Assembly (NCBI GenBank): GCA_007741555.1
Contig: CP036526.1
Span: 7,491,719 to 7,555,718, forward strand
From: Stieleria marina
GTDB lineage: Bacteria; Planctomycetota; Planctomycetia; Pirellulales; Pirellulaceae
Direction: 5' to 3'
Length of the DNA: 64,000 nt
In this document: in pieces, positions 39,979 through 49,141 of the stretch
Numbering within the stretch: the first letter of the stretch is position 1
Layout: each line of letters starts with the position of its first letter
The notes under the pieces: generated by a model
Told to the model about the DNA's origin: nothing
Database searches by the model: none
Seen by the model: only the letters and a program-made list of their open reading frames with translations
Made by a program: the position numbers and the translations under genes

Positions 39979-42411
39979 TTAGACTTCACCAAGCTCGAAC
40001 ATTGGTGTCGCGATGCCGCTGGAATCCACCTGCCACGGCGTCCAGACGATCATGACGTCGTCTGCTTTCAGATCGCTTTTGCGTGGTGGAATGTCGATCG
40101 GTTCTAACTCCAGATTTTCGACATCGTATTTTTGCGTTAGTTCGTCAATCTCATCGCGCAGTTCGCGTTCCATGTCGGTCATTTGATCTTGCAAGACTTC
40201 GAGCGAATCTTCTGCGCGTCCAATGTCGTCTTTTTGCTGCGAAGCACGTCCAAACCCGCGTGCGGCTGTCCCCACGCTTGATCGCCGGCCTCCCAGGAAC
40301 GCTCCCATAATTGTCGAACCGATATTGATCCATGACGATCGTTTGGCTTGTTCGTACTGAGCGGTTTCGCGAGCTACCCGATCCTGCGCGGTACGCATCT
40401 TGCCTTCCAAAGTTCGCATTTTGGATTCGTACTTGTCACGCAGTTTTTCGGTTGCCTCATCTCGCTGTTCGCGAAGCTCCTGCTTGAAATACACACGGGC
40501 TTCACCCTGGGTGCATCCACCGGGCGCGTATTCTTTCAGCAAAGGGCTTTTGAAAACTGTCAAATAACAGTGTCGATAAAGGTAATCTTTGTAGCGAGCT
40601 CGGTACGTTCGATACTTGCCTTTGCTGCGAAGTTCGTCCGGCAGATCGCTGAACGTAAACCCCTCTTCGGGCTGATCCAGCAGTTCAAAGTCTTCGCCCA
40701 ACGGTTCGCTGGAATCCCACATGTCGTCGGGAAATTCGGTTCCGCAACGCATCAGTCGTTGCGAATCCAGCCACGTATCAAGATCGGCCGTCGATTTGAC
40801 AAAATGCATCGACGCTTCTGCAAACAGGGCAGGGCGGTAGACCAATTTTGATCCATCACGTGACGAAACCGTTGTGCCCAAAAACCGTTCTTCGATACCA
40901 CTGGGCGCGACAGGACGGACGTTGGTTTCGACTTCTTTGACAATCGATTCGCGACGTTGCCCTCGTTTTTGATCAGCGATTTCCTTACGCGGCGCCATCA
41001 AGCGGCTGATTTGGTTACGGCCCAATGGCCCCGCCAAGAACGACATGGCCCAACGTGTTTGGAAAGTCGTTGGGTAGCCATCGTGGACATTATTCATCAA
41101 GAACACGCGATTGCCCAAACCGGCGAGCGTCTGCTCCATTTTCGATCGGTCAAATGGCTGGCCCGCTTGGCCGGCGGCACCTTCCAGTCCTTCCAACACG
41201 CGTGCCTTGTCGCGTTCGGTCTGCAATCGGCCCAAGAACCACGTACCGATATTGGAAAGCCCCTTGTAGTCCAAGTCGACCGGATTCTGCGTCGCCAACG
41301 TGATCCCGAGCCCGAATGCGCGAGCCTGTTTCAACAACGTCAACATCGGTGGCTTGGACGGCGGTTTGGCAACCGGCGGAAAGTATCCGGCGACTTCGTC
41401 CATGTAAAACATCGCGCGCAGCGAACTGGTGCCATTTTGAGTTCGCACCCAAGCCAAAAGTTCGTTCAGCAAAATCGTGACGAAGAACATTCGTTCGCTG
41501 TCATTCAGATGAGCGATCGACAAAATCGTCAGTCGCGGCTTGCCTTCGGGCGTGTACAGCAATCGTTTGATCGATAGCCCTTCGCCTTCTAACCAGGGCG
41601 CAAACGCAGGGGATGCCAATAGGTTATTCAACTTCATCGCCAACTTGCCGCGACTGCTGGCCGACATAAATGTGTCGACATCGACGACTCCAATCCGCGA
41701 AACGGGTGGCTCTTGGATCAAGCGAATCAGTTGGCCCATGCCGACGTTGCGTCCTTCACGCCACTCGTGGCTCATGATCGACGAAATCAAGATGTGTTCG
41801 GTGCTGGTCATCGGATCGGCATCAATGCCCATCAAAGTCAGCAAACCGGACACGCTGCCAGTGACACGATCGCCGATCAATTCGGCATCGTCGCGAGCCT
41901 CAGGCGGCGGGGCGTCAAAGCTTTTCAAGACGGTCAGCGGCAATCCGACGTTGCTGCCGGGTGTGTACACCGCCACGTCGACGGATTCTTTGAATTTGCG
42001 AACGCGCTCGGGCGTTTGCCCCCAAGACGCCAAGCCATCTTTCCAGGTCGACGCCGTCTTGCTGGCAAGTTCATCCAACGACATGCCTTTCCGGCGTGCT
42101 TCGTCTTCTTCCAGCCAGGGTTTGAAGTCCTCGGGTGCCATGTCGGGAAACGACAGCAGCAAGTTGCCCAAGTCGCCTTTGGGGTCGACACAGATCGCAG
42201 GGATCCCGTCGATCGCGGCTTCTTCTAATAGCGACAGACACAAACCGGTTTTGCCACTACCGGTCATCCCCACACACATGGCATGCGTGCAAAGATCCTT
42301 CGCGTCGTACATCAACAAGTCGTCTTGCAATTCGTCGTTTTCTAAATCGTAGTGCCGACCGAGATAAAACGAAGCGAGCTTTTCAAAGACTTCTGGATCA
42401 GGTGTAGACAT
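39979..42411 (-). CDS. HerA-like hexameric ATPase (helicase HerA/DUF87-DUF853 type)
   Basis: An 810-residue P-loop ATPase of the HerA/FtsK superfamily. Walker A GMTGSGKTGL lies near residue 49. A second conserved block AIDGIPAICVDPKGDLGN follows, and Walker B-like AMFYMDEVAGYFPP is near 340. The segment TLATQNPVDLDYKGLSNIGTWFLGRLQ is diagnostic of this family. The C-terminal half has long coiled coils (RDEATEKLRDKYESKMRTLE...). HerA-like ATPases pump DNA or work with nucleases, and some belong to defence islands. The start at 42411 was chosen over a longer Cys/Arg-rich extension. It is convergent with the kinase operon. Confidence 0.82.
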   Translation of the reverse strand: MSTPDPEVFEKLASFYLGRHYDLENDELQDDLLMYDAKDLCTHAMCVGMTGSGKTGLCLSLLEEAAIDGIPAICVDPKGDLGNLLLSFPDMAPEDFKPWLEEDEARRKGMSLDELASKTASTWKDGLASWGQTPERVRKFKESVDVAVYTPGSNVGLPLTVLKSFDAPPPEARDDAELIGDRVTGSVSGLLTLMGIDADPMTSTEHILISSIMSHEWREGRNVGMGQLIRLIQEPPVSRIGVVDVDTFMSASSRGKLAMKLNNLLASPAFAPWLEGEGLSIKRLLYTPEGKPRLTILSIAHLNDSERMFFVTILLNELLAWVRTQNGTSSLRAMFYMDEVAGYFPPVAKPPSKPPMLTLLKQARAFGLGITLATQNPVDLDYKGLSNIGTWFLGRLQTERDKARVLEGLEGAAGQAGQPFDRSKMEQTLAGLGNRVFLMNNVHDGYPTTFQTRWAMSFLAGPLGRNQISRLMAPRKEIADQKRGQRRESIVKEVETNVRPVAPSGIEERFLGTTVSSRDGSKLVYRPALFAEASMHFVKSTADLDTWLDSQRLMRCGTEFPDDMWDSSEPLGEDFELLDQPEEGFTFSDLPDELRSKGKYRTYRARYKDYLYRHCYLTVFKSPLLKEYAPGGCTQGEARVYFKQELREQRDEATEKLRDKYESKMRTLEGKMRTAQDRVARETAQYEQAKRSSWINIGSTIMGAFLGGRRSSVGTAARGFGRASQQKDDIGRAEDSLEVLQDQMTDMERELRDEIDELTQKYDVENLELEPIDIPPRKSDLKADDVMIVWTPWQVDSSGIATPMFELGEV

Positions 42412-42644
42412 CTTGGGCTGATAAAACGTTTGCGATGAGAAGGTGTTGGAACTCAATCCGTTTGAAGTTCCATCAAGATCGAATCTTACCAAAATGCGTT
42501 GCCTTGGCGGACACCAGTCAAAATGGGGTGTGAATTGCAGGGCGAATTGCCCCCAATCGCGGCGACAAACCAACCTGCTTATCATTTACGCCATCAAACA
42601 AAATCTTATGCAGCCGACTGAAAAACGTTTGGGAAATATTCAGC

Positions 42645-43484
42645 ATGCTTGACCTGTACGACAAAATTCAAGACGCGACGAAAAAGATCCAGAGCCAGTT
42701 TGGCGCGGTGCCTCGCGTCGGTATCATCCTGGGCACCGGGCTGGGAGGCCTGGTCGACGAAATCGAAATCGAAGCGGCAATCGACTACGCCGATATTCCC
42801 CACTTCCCAACTTCGACGGCAACCAGCCATCGAGGACGACTGGTATGCGGCAAACTTGCTGGCGTACCCGTCGTGGCCATGGAGGGCCGCTTTCATATGT
42901 ATGAAGGCTACCCGCTGAAACAAATCACGTTGCCAGTGCGTGTGTTCAAAGCCCTGGGTGCCGAACTGATGATCGTCAGCAACGCCTGCGGCGGACTGAA
43001 TCCGTATTTCAGCGGCGGCGACATCATGGTCATCGAAGACCAGATCAACTTAATGGGCGACAATCCGCTTATCGGCATCAACGACGATCGACTGGGCGAA
43101 CGATTCCCAGACATGTGCGAACCGTACGACCAACAGTGGATCGACCGGACGATCGCCATCGGCCGCGAACAAGGCATCGGTGTTCACAAAGGAGTCTTTG
43201 TCGCTGTGGCGGGTCCCAACCTGGAAACGCGTGCCGAATATCGATTCTTGCGAACGATCGGCGCCGACGTCGTCGGCATGAGCACGGTGCCCGAAACGAT
43301 CGTCGCGATTCACAGTGGACTGAAAGTCGTTGGCCTAAGCGTGATCACAGACATGTGTCTGGCAGACGCTTTAAAACCAGCCAACGTGGACGAGATCATT
43401 CGTACTGCTGGCGAAGCGGCTCCGAAATTACAAGCACTGGTACGCGGGATCGTCGCCGAAGCCGATCAAACTCGAATTGCCTAG
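42645..43484 (+). CDS. punA: Purine nucleoside phosphorylase (first of two in tandem)
   Basis: A 279-residue PNP of the trimeric (PNP-I/MtaP) class, which cleaves inosine or guanosine with phosphate. Motifs include GIILGTGLGGL (phosphate loop), VVAMEGRFHMYEGY, SNACGGLNPYFSGGDIM, GPNLETRAEYRFLRTIGADVVGMSTVPE, and the late VITDMCL. Length is typical. It is followed after 86 bp by a second PNP. The pair is 60% or more alike by eye in motif order but not in N-terminus, so an old duplication or different substrates are possible. Divergent from the HerA-like gene across 233 bp. Confidence 0.9.
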   Translation: MLDLYDKIQDATKKIQSQFGAVPRVGIILGTGLGGLVDEIEIEAAIDYADIPHFPTSTATSHRGRLVCGKLAGVPVVAMEGRFHMYEGYPLKQITLPVRVFKALGAELMIVSNACGGLNPYFSGGDIMVIEDQINLMGDNPLIGINDDRLGERFPDMCEPYDQQWIDRTIAIGREQGIGVHKGVFVAVAGPNLETRAEYRFLRTIGADVVGMSTVPETIVAIHSGLKVVGLSVITDMCLADALKPANVDEIIRTAGEAAPKLQALVRGIVAEADQTRIA

Positions 43485-43493
43485 CCAAAATTT

Positions 43494-43549
43494 CCACGCC
43501 GCAAAATTTCCACGCCGCAAAGTTGCCACGCGCCAAAGCTGCCACGCCT
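43494..43549. repeat. Short tandem repeats (~16 bp unit, about 4 copies) between the two PNP genes
   Basis: Consecutive variants of CAAAATTTCCACGCC, drifting to CAAAGTTGCCACGC and CAAAGCTGCCACGCC, occupy nearly all of the 86-bp gap between the PNP genes. Confidence 0.6.
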
Positions 43550-43570
43550 TGGTCGCCGTGCTCCAAAATC

Positions 43571-44434
43571 ATGTTAGACGATTTCCCCACCATCGACGTT
43601 GCCGCCAATGTTGCGAGAAGAGATTCGCTGCGTGATCAAGCGGTTGCATCGATTCGTCGTTGTTGCGAAACACGTCCCATCGCCGCGATTATTTTGGGAA
43701 GCGGGCTGGGCGGACTTGCGGACAAAATCGACAACGCCGTCTCAATGGCTTACTCGGACATTCCCGGATTTGCAAAATCAACCGCTGGCGGACATCGCGG
43801 GCAATTGATTCTGGGGACACTGGCCGATGCGCCCGTCGTCGCGATGGCCGGACGCTTTCACCGATACGAAGGCTGGTCGATCGACGACGTTGCCTTTCCG
43901 GTTCACGTCATGCACGCACTGGGTGCATCGCGGTTGATCGTCAGCAACGCGGCGGGTGGTGTGAACCCAAAATTGTCGGTCGGCGACATCATCGTCATTC
44001 GCGATCACATTAACTTGATGACGAGTGTGTCGCGGTGCGCTGTGCGTCCTTCAAATTTGCCGCTCTCCCGACGCGGGGAGATCTATGATTCTGCGATGTC
44101 GGCGATTGCGATGCAGACCGCGCTGGAGCAGAACTTCACGGCCTACCAGGGCACGTATCTGGCCACGTTTGGTCCGACGTACGAAACACGAGCCGAATAC
44201 CGAATGCAGCGAAAACTGGGGGCGGATGTCGCCGGCATGAGCACCGTCCCGGAGGTATTGGCGGCCTCAGAATTGGGAATGGCGACTTTGGGGCTCTCCC
44301 TGGTCACCAACGTTGCTAACCCGGATATTTCGGTAAAAGCGGCCCATGACGAGGTTCTGGAGGCGGGACGCGATGGAGCGGGTAAAATGGAGTCGATTGT
44401 GAGGCGCGTTTTGGTCGATGTTTTACGCATCTAA
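43571..44434 (+). CDS. Purine nucleoside phosphorylase (second in tandem)
   Basis: A 287-residue trimeric-class PNP. It shows AIILGSGLGGLADKI, VVAMAGRFHRYEGW, SNAAGGVNPKLSVGDI, GPTYETRAEYRMQRKLGADVAGMSTVPE and the late SLVTNVANPDI. The Asn in VTNVANP matches the base-recognition Asn of 6-oxopurine PNPs, whereas the first copy has ITDMCLA, hinting at different base specificity. Start ATG 43571 begins just before conserved sequence; upstream sequence in frame is repeat-derived. The last codons run close to the next gene (65-bp gap). Confidence 0.88.
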   Translation: MLDDFPTIDVAANVARRDSLRDQAVASIRRCCETRPIAAIILGSGLGGLADKIDNAVSMAYSDIPGFAKSTAGGHRGQLILGTLADAPVVAMAGRFHRYEGWSIDDVAFPVHVMHALGASRLIVSNAAGGVNPKLSVGDIIVIRDHINLMTSVSRCAVRPSNLPLSRRGEIYDSAMSAIAMQTALEQNFTAYQGTYLATFGPTYETRAEYRMQRKLGADVAGMSTVPEVLAASELGMATLGLSLVTNVANPDISVKAAHDEVLEAGRDGAGKMESIVRRVLVDVLRI

Positions 44435-44499
44435 CTGTGACGGGTAGAAGCCATTCGACGTTTCGCGCCCCCATAGACGCATCATTCTGCCTAATCGGT

Positions 44500-45282
44500 A
44501 TGTCTCCTCCTAAACCCACTTCCAAACCGAACGCCGCCGGAGCTGATTCGACGGGTGTCGATGCGCTCAGTCCATCGGCACATGAAATTTCGATGGCAGG
44601 TCTCTCTCGGGACCAGGTACGAGCGGCAATTCACGAAATCACGCCCTCGGACAATGACGAAGAATTGACCCAGATCAAGCTAACCGGTGCCGAGGGACAA
44701 CACTCAGCATTGATGCGAATCGATCATCCCGTGCGGCTCCAAATCGAAGGGGCCCTGGGCGATTACGCGTTCGCGTTCAATGCTCAAGCCGATTCGCGGC
44801 TGGTCGGCAATGTCGGCAACGGAGTCGGCGAAGGAATGATGAGCGGCGCAGTGCGGATTCGTGGCAATGCAGCCGACGGTGCAGGTGCCGCCATGACCGG
44901 CGGGACGCTTGCGATCTACGGGAGTGCCGGTGACCGTTGTGGTGCCGGTATGCGTGGCGGCGGAATCTTTGTTCGCGGAAACGCGGGCAACGAAATCGCT
45001 GTCGGTGCCTTGGGGGGAATGATCGTGATCGGCGGCGACGCCGGTGAACGACTCGGCGATGCAATGAGCAACGTCACCATCTTTATTCGCGGCCGTGCAA
45101 AAAGCCTAGCCGAAGGTGTCACCGATGCACCGCTACGAAAACGCGAAGAACTTCGGTTGGGATTGCTGCTAATTAACGCATCGATTCGCGGCGACGCACA
45201 AGAGTTTCGACGAATCATTCCTGCGTCCGTTTTGGATCAGGAAAACAGTCGTCGCGGCGAGGTCAATCCAAGCTATCGATAA
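44500..45282 (+). CDS. GXGXG-motif protein (glutamate synthase large subunit C-terminal domain-like)
   Basis: A 260-residue protein whose core is a right-handed beta-helix of GxGxG type: VGNGVGEGMMSGAVRIRGN, AGAAMTGGTLAIYGSAGDRC, GMRGGGIFVRGNAG and GGMIVIGGDAGERLGD. This is the isolated C-terminal domain of glutamate synthase or formylmethanofuran dehydrogenase subunit C. It lies 7 bp before a gene that resembles the FMN-binding part, suggesting a split, archaeal-style glutamate-synthase-like enzyme. No glutaminase subunit is adjacent. The start at 44500 is inferred from the beginning of a Pro/Ser-rich linker. Confidence 0.72.
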   Translation: MSPPKPTSKPNAAGADSTGVDALSPSAHEISMAGLSRDQVRAAIHEITPSDNDEELTQIKLTGAEGQHSALMRIDHPVRLQIEGALGDYAFAFNAQADSRLVGNVGNGVGEGMMSGAVRIRGNAADGAGAAMTGGTLAIYGSAGDRCGAGMRGGGIFVRGNAGNEIAVGALGGMIVIGGDAGERLGDAMSNVTIFIRGRAKSLAEGVTDAPLRKREELRLGLLLINASIRGDAQEFRRIIPASVLDQENSRRGEVNPSYR

Positions 45283-45289
45283 CCACATC

Positions 45290-46387
45290 ATGCAAGACCA
45301 ACTCGCACCGCTCTACCTGCTGCCGCCGCCGGCCAATACGCCTTGGGCGGGCACACCAGGACAAACCATCCAATCGCAAGTCGCGCGAACCGATGCCGAT
45401 CCGCTGATCGTCAACCTGCCTCTCTTTTGGTACGACCCGCGTTGGTCCAGATTGACGACGCAGCAAGCCGACGATCTGGCCGTTGCGGTCAGCCGCTATG
45501 ACGTTCTGGTTTCAGCGCTGAGAAGCGATCTTGCCGGAGCCGATACCGAGCCCAGCTTTCACGCCCCGATTAAAAATGAATCCGACGAAGAATCCCCGGG
45601 CGAAGTATCCCCCGATAGCGACGCGGCTTTCTTTCCGCGAATCGTCCCGTACCGTCCTGAACGATACGGACTCAACGCCGCGGATTTTGATCAAGCCACG
45701 ATCATCGATGTGCGATTGATGATGCCACGCGACACGTCAGGTCGTTTTGCGTATTCGCCCGATCAAATTGCTCGCTGGGAATCAAAGACCCAAGTCGAAG
45801 ATGTCGAAGGCAGCTGGGTACCAGCGGCTACATTTCCCCCGGATGTTGATTCGTTTGAAAACTTGCCGACCAAGCTTCAGCAACTGCGATACCTCGCTCC
45901 ATCAGCAGCCGTGTTCACTTCAATCGGTCCGTATCGACTGGAAGAAGAAATCCCGCTGGCTGTTGGATCAAAGCCCGATGGTTTGATCGTACGGTTCGAC
46001 GAAGTTGCCTTGGAGCCGTTGCAACTAGCAGCGCTCACGCGCAGAGCACGGCAACTGATGAACGCAGCCAATGCCAAGCACACACCGCTGTGGATCGTGC
46101 CGGGCGAAATCACGGCCGACGATGCGGTCAAGCTTGTTGCCTTGGGTGCCGACGCGATCGGCGTCGACGCTTGGTGCAATCCGTTGATGGATGATTCGCA
46201 AATCGATCAATCATCCCACTATTCGTCACGAATCGACTTTGATGAATTGGCCGAAGAAGCACTGTACGATTTGATTGAGCGATTCAGCGGGCTCTACCTT
46301 TCGCTCCAGCGTGTGCCACGCAAAGAACGCTTGGGGAGTTTTAGTACTGGCTGGGCCAAAACTCTCAACATCAAAGCGCTCCGGTAA
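45290..46387 (+). CDS. Glutamate synthase central-domain-like protein (putative FMN-binding)
   Basis: A 365-residue protein. The C-terminal part PDGLIVRFDEVALEPLQLA and IVPGEITADDAVKLVALGADAIGVDAWCNP looks like the last strands of a TIM barrel of glutamate synthase / FMN-dependent type, with the conserved GADAIGVD phosphate-binding strand. An acidic loop (about residues 90-112) interrupts the N-terminal half. It is 7 bp after the GXGXG gene, so the two probably form one complex. The classic 3Fe-4S Cys triplet of glutamate synthase is not visible, so the reaction may differ. Confidence 0.5.
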   Translation: MQDQLAPLYLLPPPANTPWAGTPGQTIQSQVARTDADPLIVNLPLFWYDPRWSRLTTQQADDLAVAVSRYDVLVSALRSDLAGADTEPSFHAPIKNESDEESPGEVSPDSDAAFFPRIVPYRPERYGLNAADFDQATIIDVRLMMPRDTSGRFAYSPDQIARWESKTQVEDVEGSWVPAATFPPDVDSFENLPTKLQQLRYLAPSAAVFTSIGPYRLEEEIPLAVGSKPDGLIVRFDEVALEPLQLAALTRRARQLMNAANAKHTPLWIVPGEITADDAVKLVALGADAIGVDAWCNPLMDDSQIDQSSHYSSRIDFDELAEEALYDLIERFSGLYLSLQRVPRKERLGSFSTGWAKTLNIKALR

Positions 46388-46388
46388 T

Positions 46389-47024
46389 TTGGCTAGCGAA
46401 AATTTTTCCAACCGCAGTGATCAGCAGGAATGCCGGCCGGCAACCGTGCTGGTCATTCACGGGTTCACGTGCCATCGCATTTGGCTAACCCCCACTTGTC
46501 GTCGACTACAGAGAAAGGGTTACCGCACCGACAACTGGGGGTACAAGAGTTTCTTTCGTTCGATTCAAGTTCACGGCGATGCGTTGCACACTCATCTGGT
46601 CAATGACCTCGCAACCGAAGAACGCATCGACATTCTTGCCCACAGCATGGGATCGCTGGTCACCCGCTATGCTCTTTCCAAAGGCGGCATCAGCAATCTG
46701 GGCCGAATCGTATTGATTGCTCCTCCGAGTCGCGGGACACCCGTCGCAAGATTTGTCGCACCGCTGATCGGCGGCATCAGCAAATGTGTCAGAGAAATGT
46801 CAGACGCCGCTAACAGCTTTGCCAGTCTCTTGCCGACTTCGATTCCAAACGACGTCGGTGTCGTCACTGCCAAGTTCGACCATTTGGTCCCAAACAGGTG
46901 CACGCATATCGATTGCGAACGAGACCACACGACGCTTTGGGCCACGCACAATTCACTGCTGTTTTCACCGCAGGTCACTCGGCTAGCCGACCATTTCTTT
47001 CGACACGGTCGCTTCTTCGCTTAA
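46389..47024 (+). CDS. Alpha/beta hydrolase (lipase/PGAP1-like)
   Basis: About 211 residues if it starts at TTG 46389, one base after the preceding gene. Motifs include VLVIHGFTCHRIWLTP (HG oxyanion), DILAHSMGSLVTRYALSKGG (nucleophile elbow HSMGS), and late PNDVGVVTAKFDHLV and TTLWATHNSLLF, giving Ser-Asp-His. No signal peptide. The start is uncertain because the only good candidates are TTG or GTG. It overlaps the convergent nadE by 4 bp. Substrate unknown. Confidence 0.65.
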   Translation: MASENFSNRSDQQECRPATVLVIHGFTCHRIWLTPTCRRLQRKGYRTDNWGYKSFFRSIQVHGDALHTHLVNDLATEERIDILAHSMGSLVTRYALSKGGISNLGRIVLIAPPSRGTPVARFVAPLIGGISKCVREMSDAANSFASLLPTSIPNDVGVVTAKFDHLVPNRCTHIDCERDHTTLWATHNSLLFSPQVTRLADHFFRHGRFFA

Positions 47025-49024
47025 AACGCGTCGGCATCCGCATCGCTCGGCATTCGCCAATCACCTCGCGGTGACAAACTGACCGAACCCACTTTGGGGC
47101 CGTCCGGTACACAGTTGCGTTTGAACTGGTTGCCAAAGAATCGGCGGATGAATGTATCGAGCGTCTCGGCCACTTCGCCGTTGCTGTAGGACTTTTTGAA
47201 TTTGGCGTGCTCGGCCAAGTAAAGAATCTTGTCTCGCGAGAATCCATTTCGCACAAAATGATACAAGAAGAAATCGTGCAACTCGTACGCGCCCACCACC
47301 GCTTCGGTATCCTGCAAAATGGTTCCATCGGCTGCCGTTGGCATCAGTTCCGGTGAAATCGGCGTGTCGGCAACTCGGTGCAGCAGTTCTTTCAACTCGC
47401 CGCCAAAATAGTTGTCCGCCGCGTAACGCACCAGAAAACGCACAAGGGTCTTGGGGATCGAAGTATTGACGTTGTACATCGAGATGTGATCGGCGTTGTA
47501 AGTGCACCAACCCAGAGCCTGTTCGCTCATGTCGCCCGTGCCCAGAACAAATCCGCGGCTCATCAATAGCATCGTTCGAACGCGAGCCTGCACGTTCTCG
47601 AACGTCAAATCACTGGCTCCCTGGGCGTTGTCTTGTAGCGACTTGTGAAGCGATTCGGCCGTCGTCGTTTCATCAATGTCGATTCCCAGCGGCTTGTGAT
47701 CGATCCCTCGAAACGTATCCAAACACAACTGGCGGATATCAATGCAATCGCCTGTGATTCCGGTCGCTTCGATCAGTCGATCCGCACTCGTGCGGGTATG
47801 TTCGCTGGTCCCGAAACCTGGCATCGTTACACCGTGAATGCACTTGCGATCACGCCCAATCGAATCCACCGCTCGAATCGCCACCAACAAAGCCAGCGTG
47901 CTATCCAATCCTCCTGAGACTCCAATTGTCAGCGGCAACGTGTCCGGCAGTCGCGTCAGTCGTTTGATCAACCCTGCCGCCTGCAACGAGAATATTTCGG
48001 CGCACCGCGCGTCCAGTTCCGCGGATTCATCCGGCACAAACGGGTGCGCGTCAACACGGCGGGCCAACGCGTTGCGGGGTTTGATGGAGTCCGATTTCAT
48101 CCGTAGTTCGACTAAGCGAAACTGTCGGTCCAGTCGATCACGGACATCGTCAAACGAACCAACCACGCGTCGATCGTGCGCCAGTCTTTGCAAGTCGACA
48201 TCACAGGTCACGCTCGATTGATCAAAGTGGGCAGGTTCCAAACCATCTCCCACTCGCCGCGATTCGCCCAAGATGCCTCCGTTTTCGGCGATCATGCAGT
48301 GACCACCAAACACTAAATCTGAAGTCGACTCGCCCGCACCTGATGACGCGTAGGCATAAGCGGCGATACACCGCCCTGATTGACTGCGTACCAAATCACG
48401 TCGCCAGTTCGCTTTGCCAATCGTTTCGTTGCTGGCCGATAGATTCAACAAAACATTCGCCCCGGCAACCGCTGCGTAACTGCTGGGCTGCAACGGAGTC
48501 CACAGGTCTTCGCAGATTTCGATCGCAATGGTCGCATCGCCACTTTGAAACAACAGGTCCGTCCCAAAGGGCAGGTCGTGGCCGAGCACAGTTACAAGTT
48601 CGGGTTCGCTGATGCCGGCGCCGCGAAAATGCCGCCCTTCGTAAAACTCTCGATAAGTTGGCAAAAACGTCTTCGGCACAATTCCCATGACCTTGCCGTT
48701 CGCGACCAGCGCCGCGACGTTCATCAGGGAACCGGCAACCGCAAGCGGCAATCCGGCGACGACAATTTTGCGATGCGACCGACTGTGGTCCGCCAACTGC
48801 GCCAACGCTTCCAGTGCTCCATCAAGTAACGCATCGCTGCCGAACAAGTCTCCGCACGTGTATCCGGTCAGCCCCAACTCAGGAAGCAAGATCAGGTCGG
48901 CATCGCTGCTATCGATCACCTGCATTGATGCTTTCGCATTGGCAATCGGGTTGGCGACAGACAGCGACGGAGAAGCAGCCGTGATACGAAAAATGCCGTG
49001 GGGATACACCAAGTGAACCTTCAA
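47021..49024 (-). CDS. nadE: Glutamine-dependent NAD+ synthetase
   Basis: A 667-residue bifunctional enzyme converting nicotinate adenine dinucleotide, ATP and glutamine to NAD+. The nitrilase-type glutaminase has its triad Glu in LLPELGLTGYTCGDLF, Lys in VPKTFLPTYREFYE, and Cys in IEICEDLW. The synthetase has the PP-loop GVSGGLDSTLAL near residue 367 and HTRTSADRLIEATG. Length matches the two-domain (~650-residue) class. The NadD-like gene at 1405 may supply the preceding step. It is convergent with the hydrolase gene, with a 4-bp overlap. Confidence 0.93.
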   Translation of the reverse strand: MKVHLVYPHGIFRITAASPSLSVANPIANAKASMQVIDSSDADLILLPELGLTGYTCGDLFGSDALLDGALEALAQLADHSRSHRKIVVAGLPLAVAGSLMNVAALVANGKVMGIVPKTFLPTYREFYEGRHFRGAGISEPELVTVLGHDLPFGTDLLFQSGDATIAIEICEDLWTPLQPSSYAAVAGANVLLNLSASNETIGKANWRRDLVRSQSGRCIAAYAYASSGAGESTSDLVFGGHCMIAENGGILGESRRVGDGLEPAHFDQSSVTCDVDLQRLAHDRRVVGSFDDVRDRLDRQFRLVELRMKSDSIKPRNALARRVDAHPFVPDESAELDARCAEIFSLQAAGLIKRLTRLPDTLPLTIGVSGGLDSTLALLVAIRAVDSIGRDRKCIHGVTMPGFGTSEHTRTSADRLIEATGITGDCIDIRQLCLDTFRGIDHKPLGIDIDETTTAESLHKSLQDNAQGASDLTFENVQARVRTMLLMSRGFVLGTGDMSEQALGWCTYNADHISMYNVNTSIPKTLVRFLVRYAADNYFGGELKELLHRVADTPISPELMPTAADGTILQDTEAVVGAYELHDFFLYHFVRNGFSRDKILYLAEHAKFKKSYSNGEVAETLDTFIRRFFGNQFKRNCVPDGPKVGSVSLSPRGDWRMPSDADADAF

Positions 49025-49141
49025 TTTTGAATAGCGAACGCAAGAGAACAGTTTAGCCCAGGACTTTTGCAGCAGTACCAGAGGTGAAAGTTTTCGGGAT
49101 TCGACCTACGATGGTGGATCACTACAACAGGAAATCACCGA

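Noticed and set aside
39979-42411. HerA-like ATPase as part of a defence island with a partner nuclease
   Set aside because: Neighbours are a kinase operon and a PNP; no nuclease or SIR2-type gene is adjacent, so there is no support for a HerA-nuclease system.
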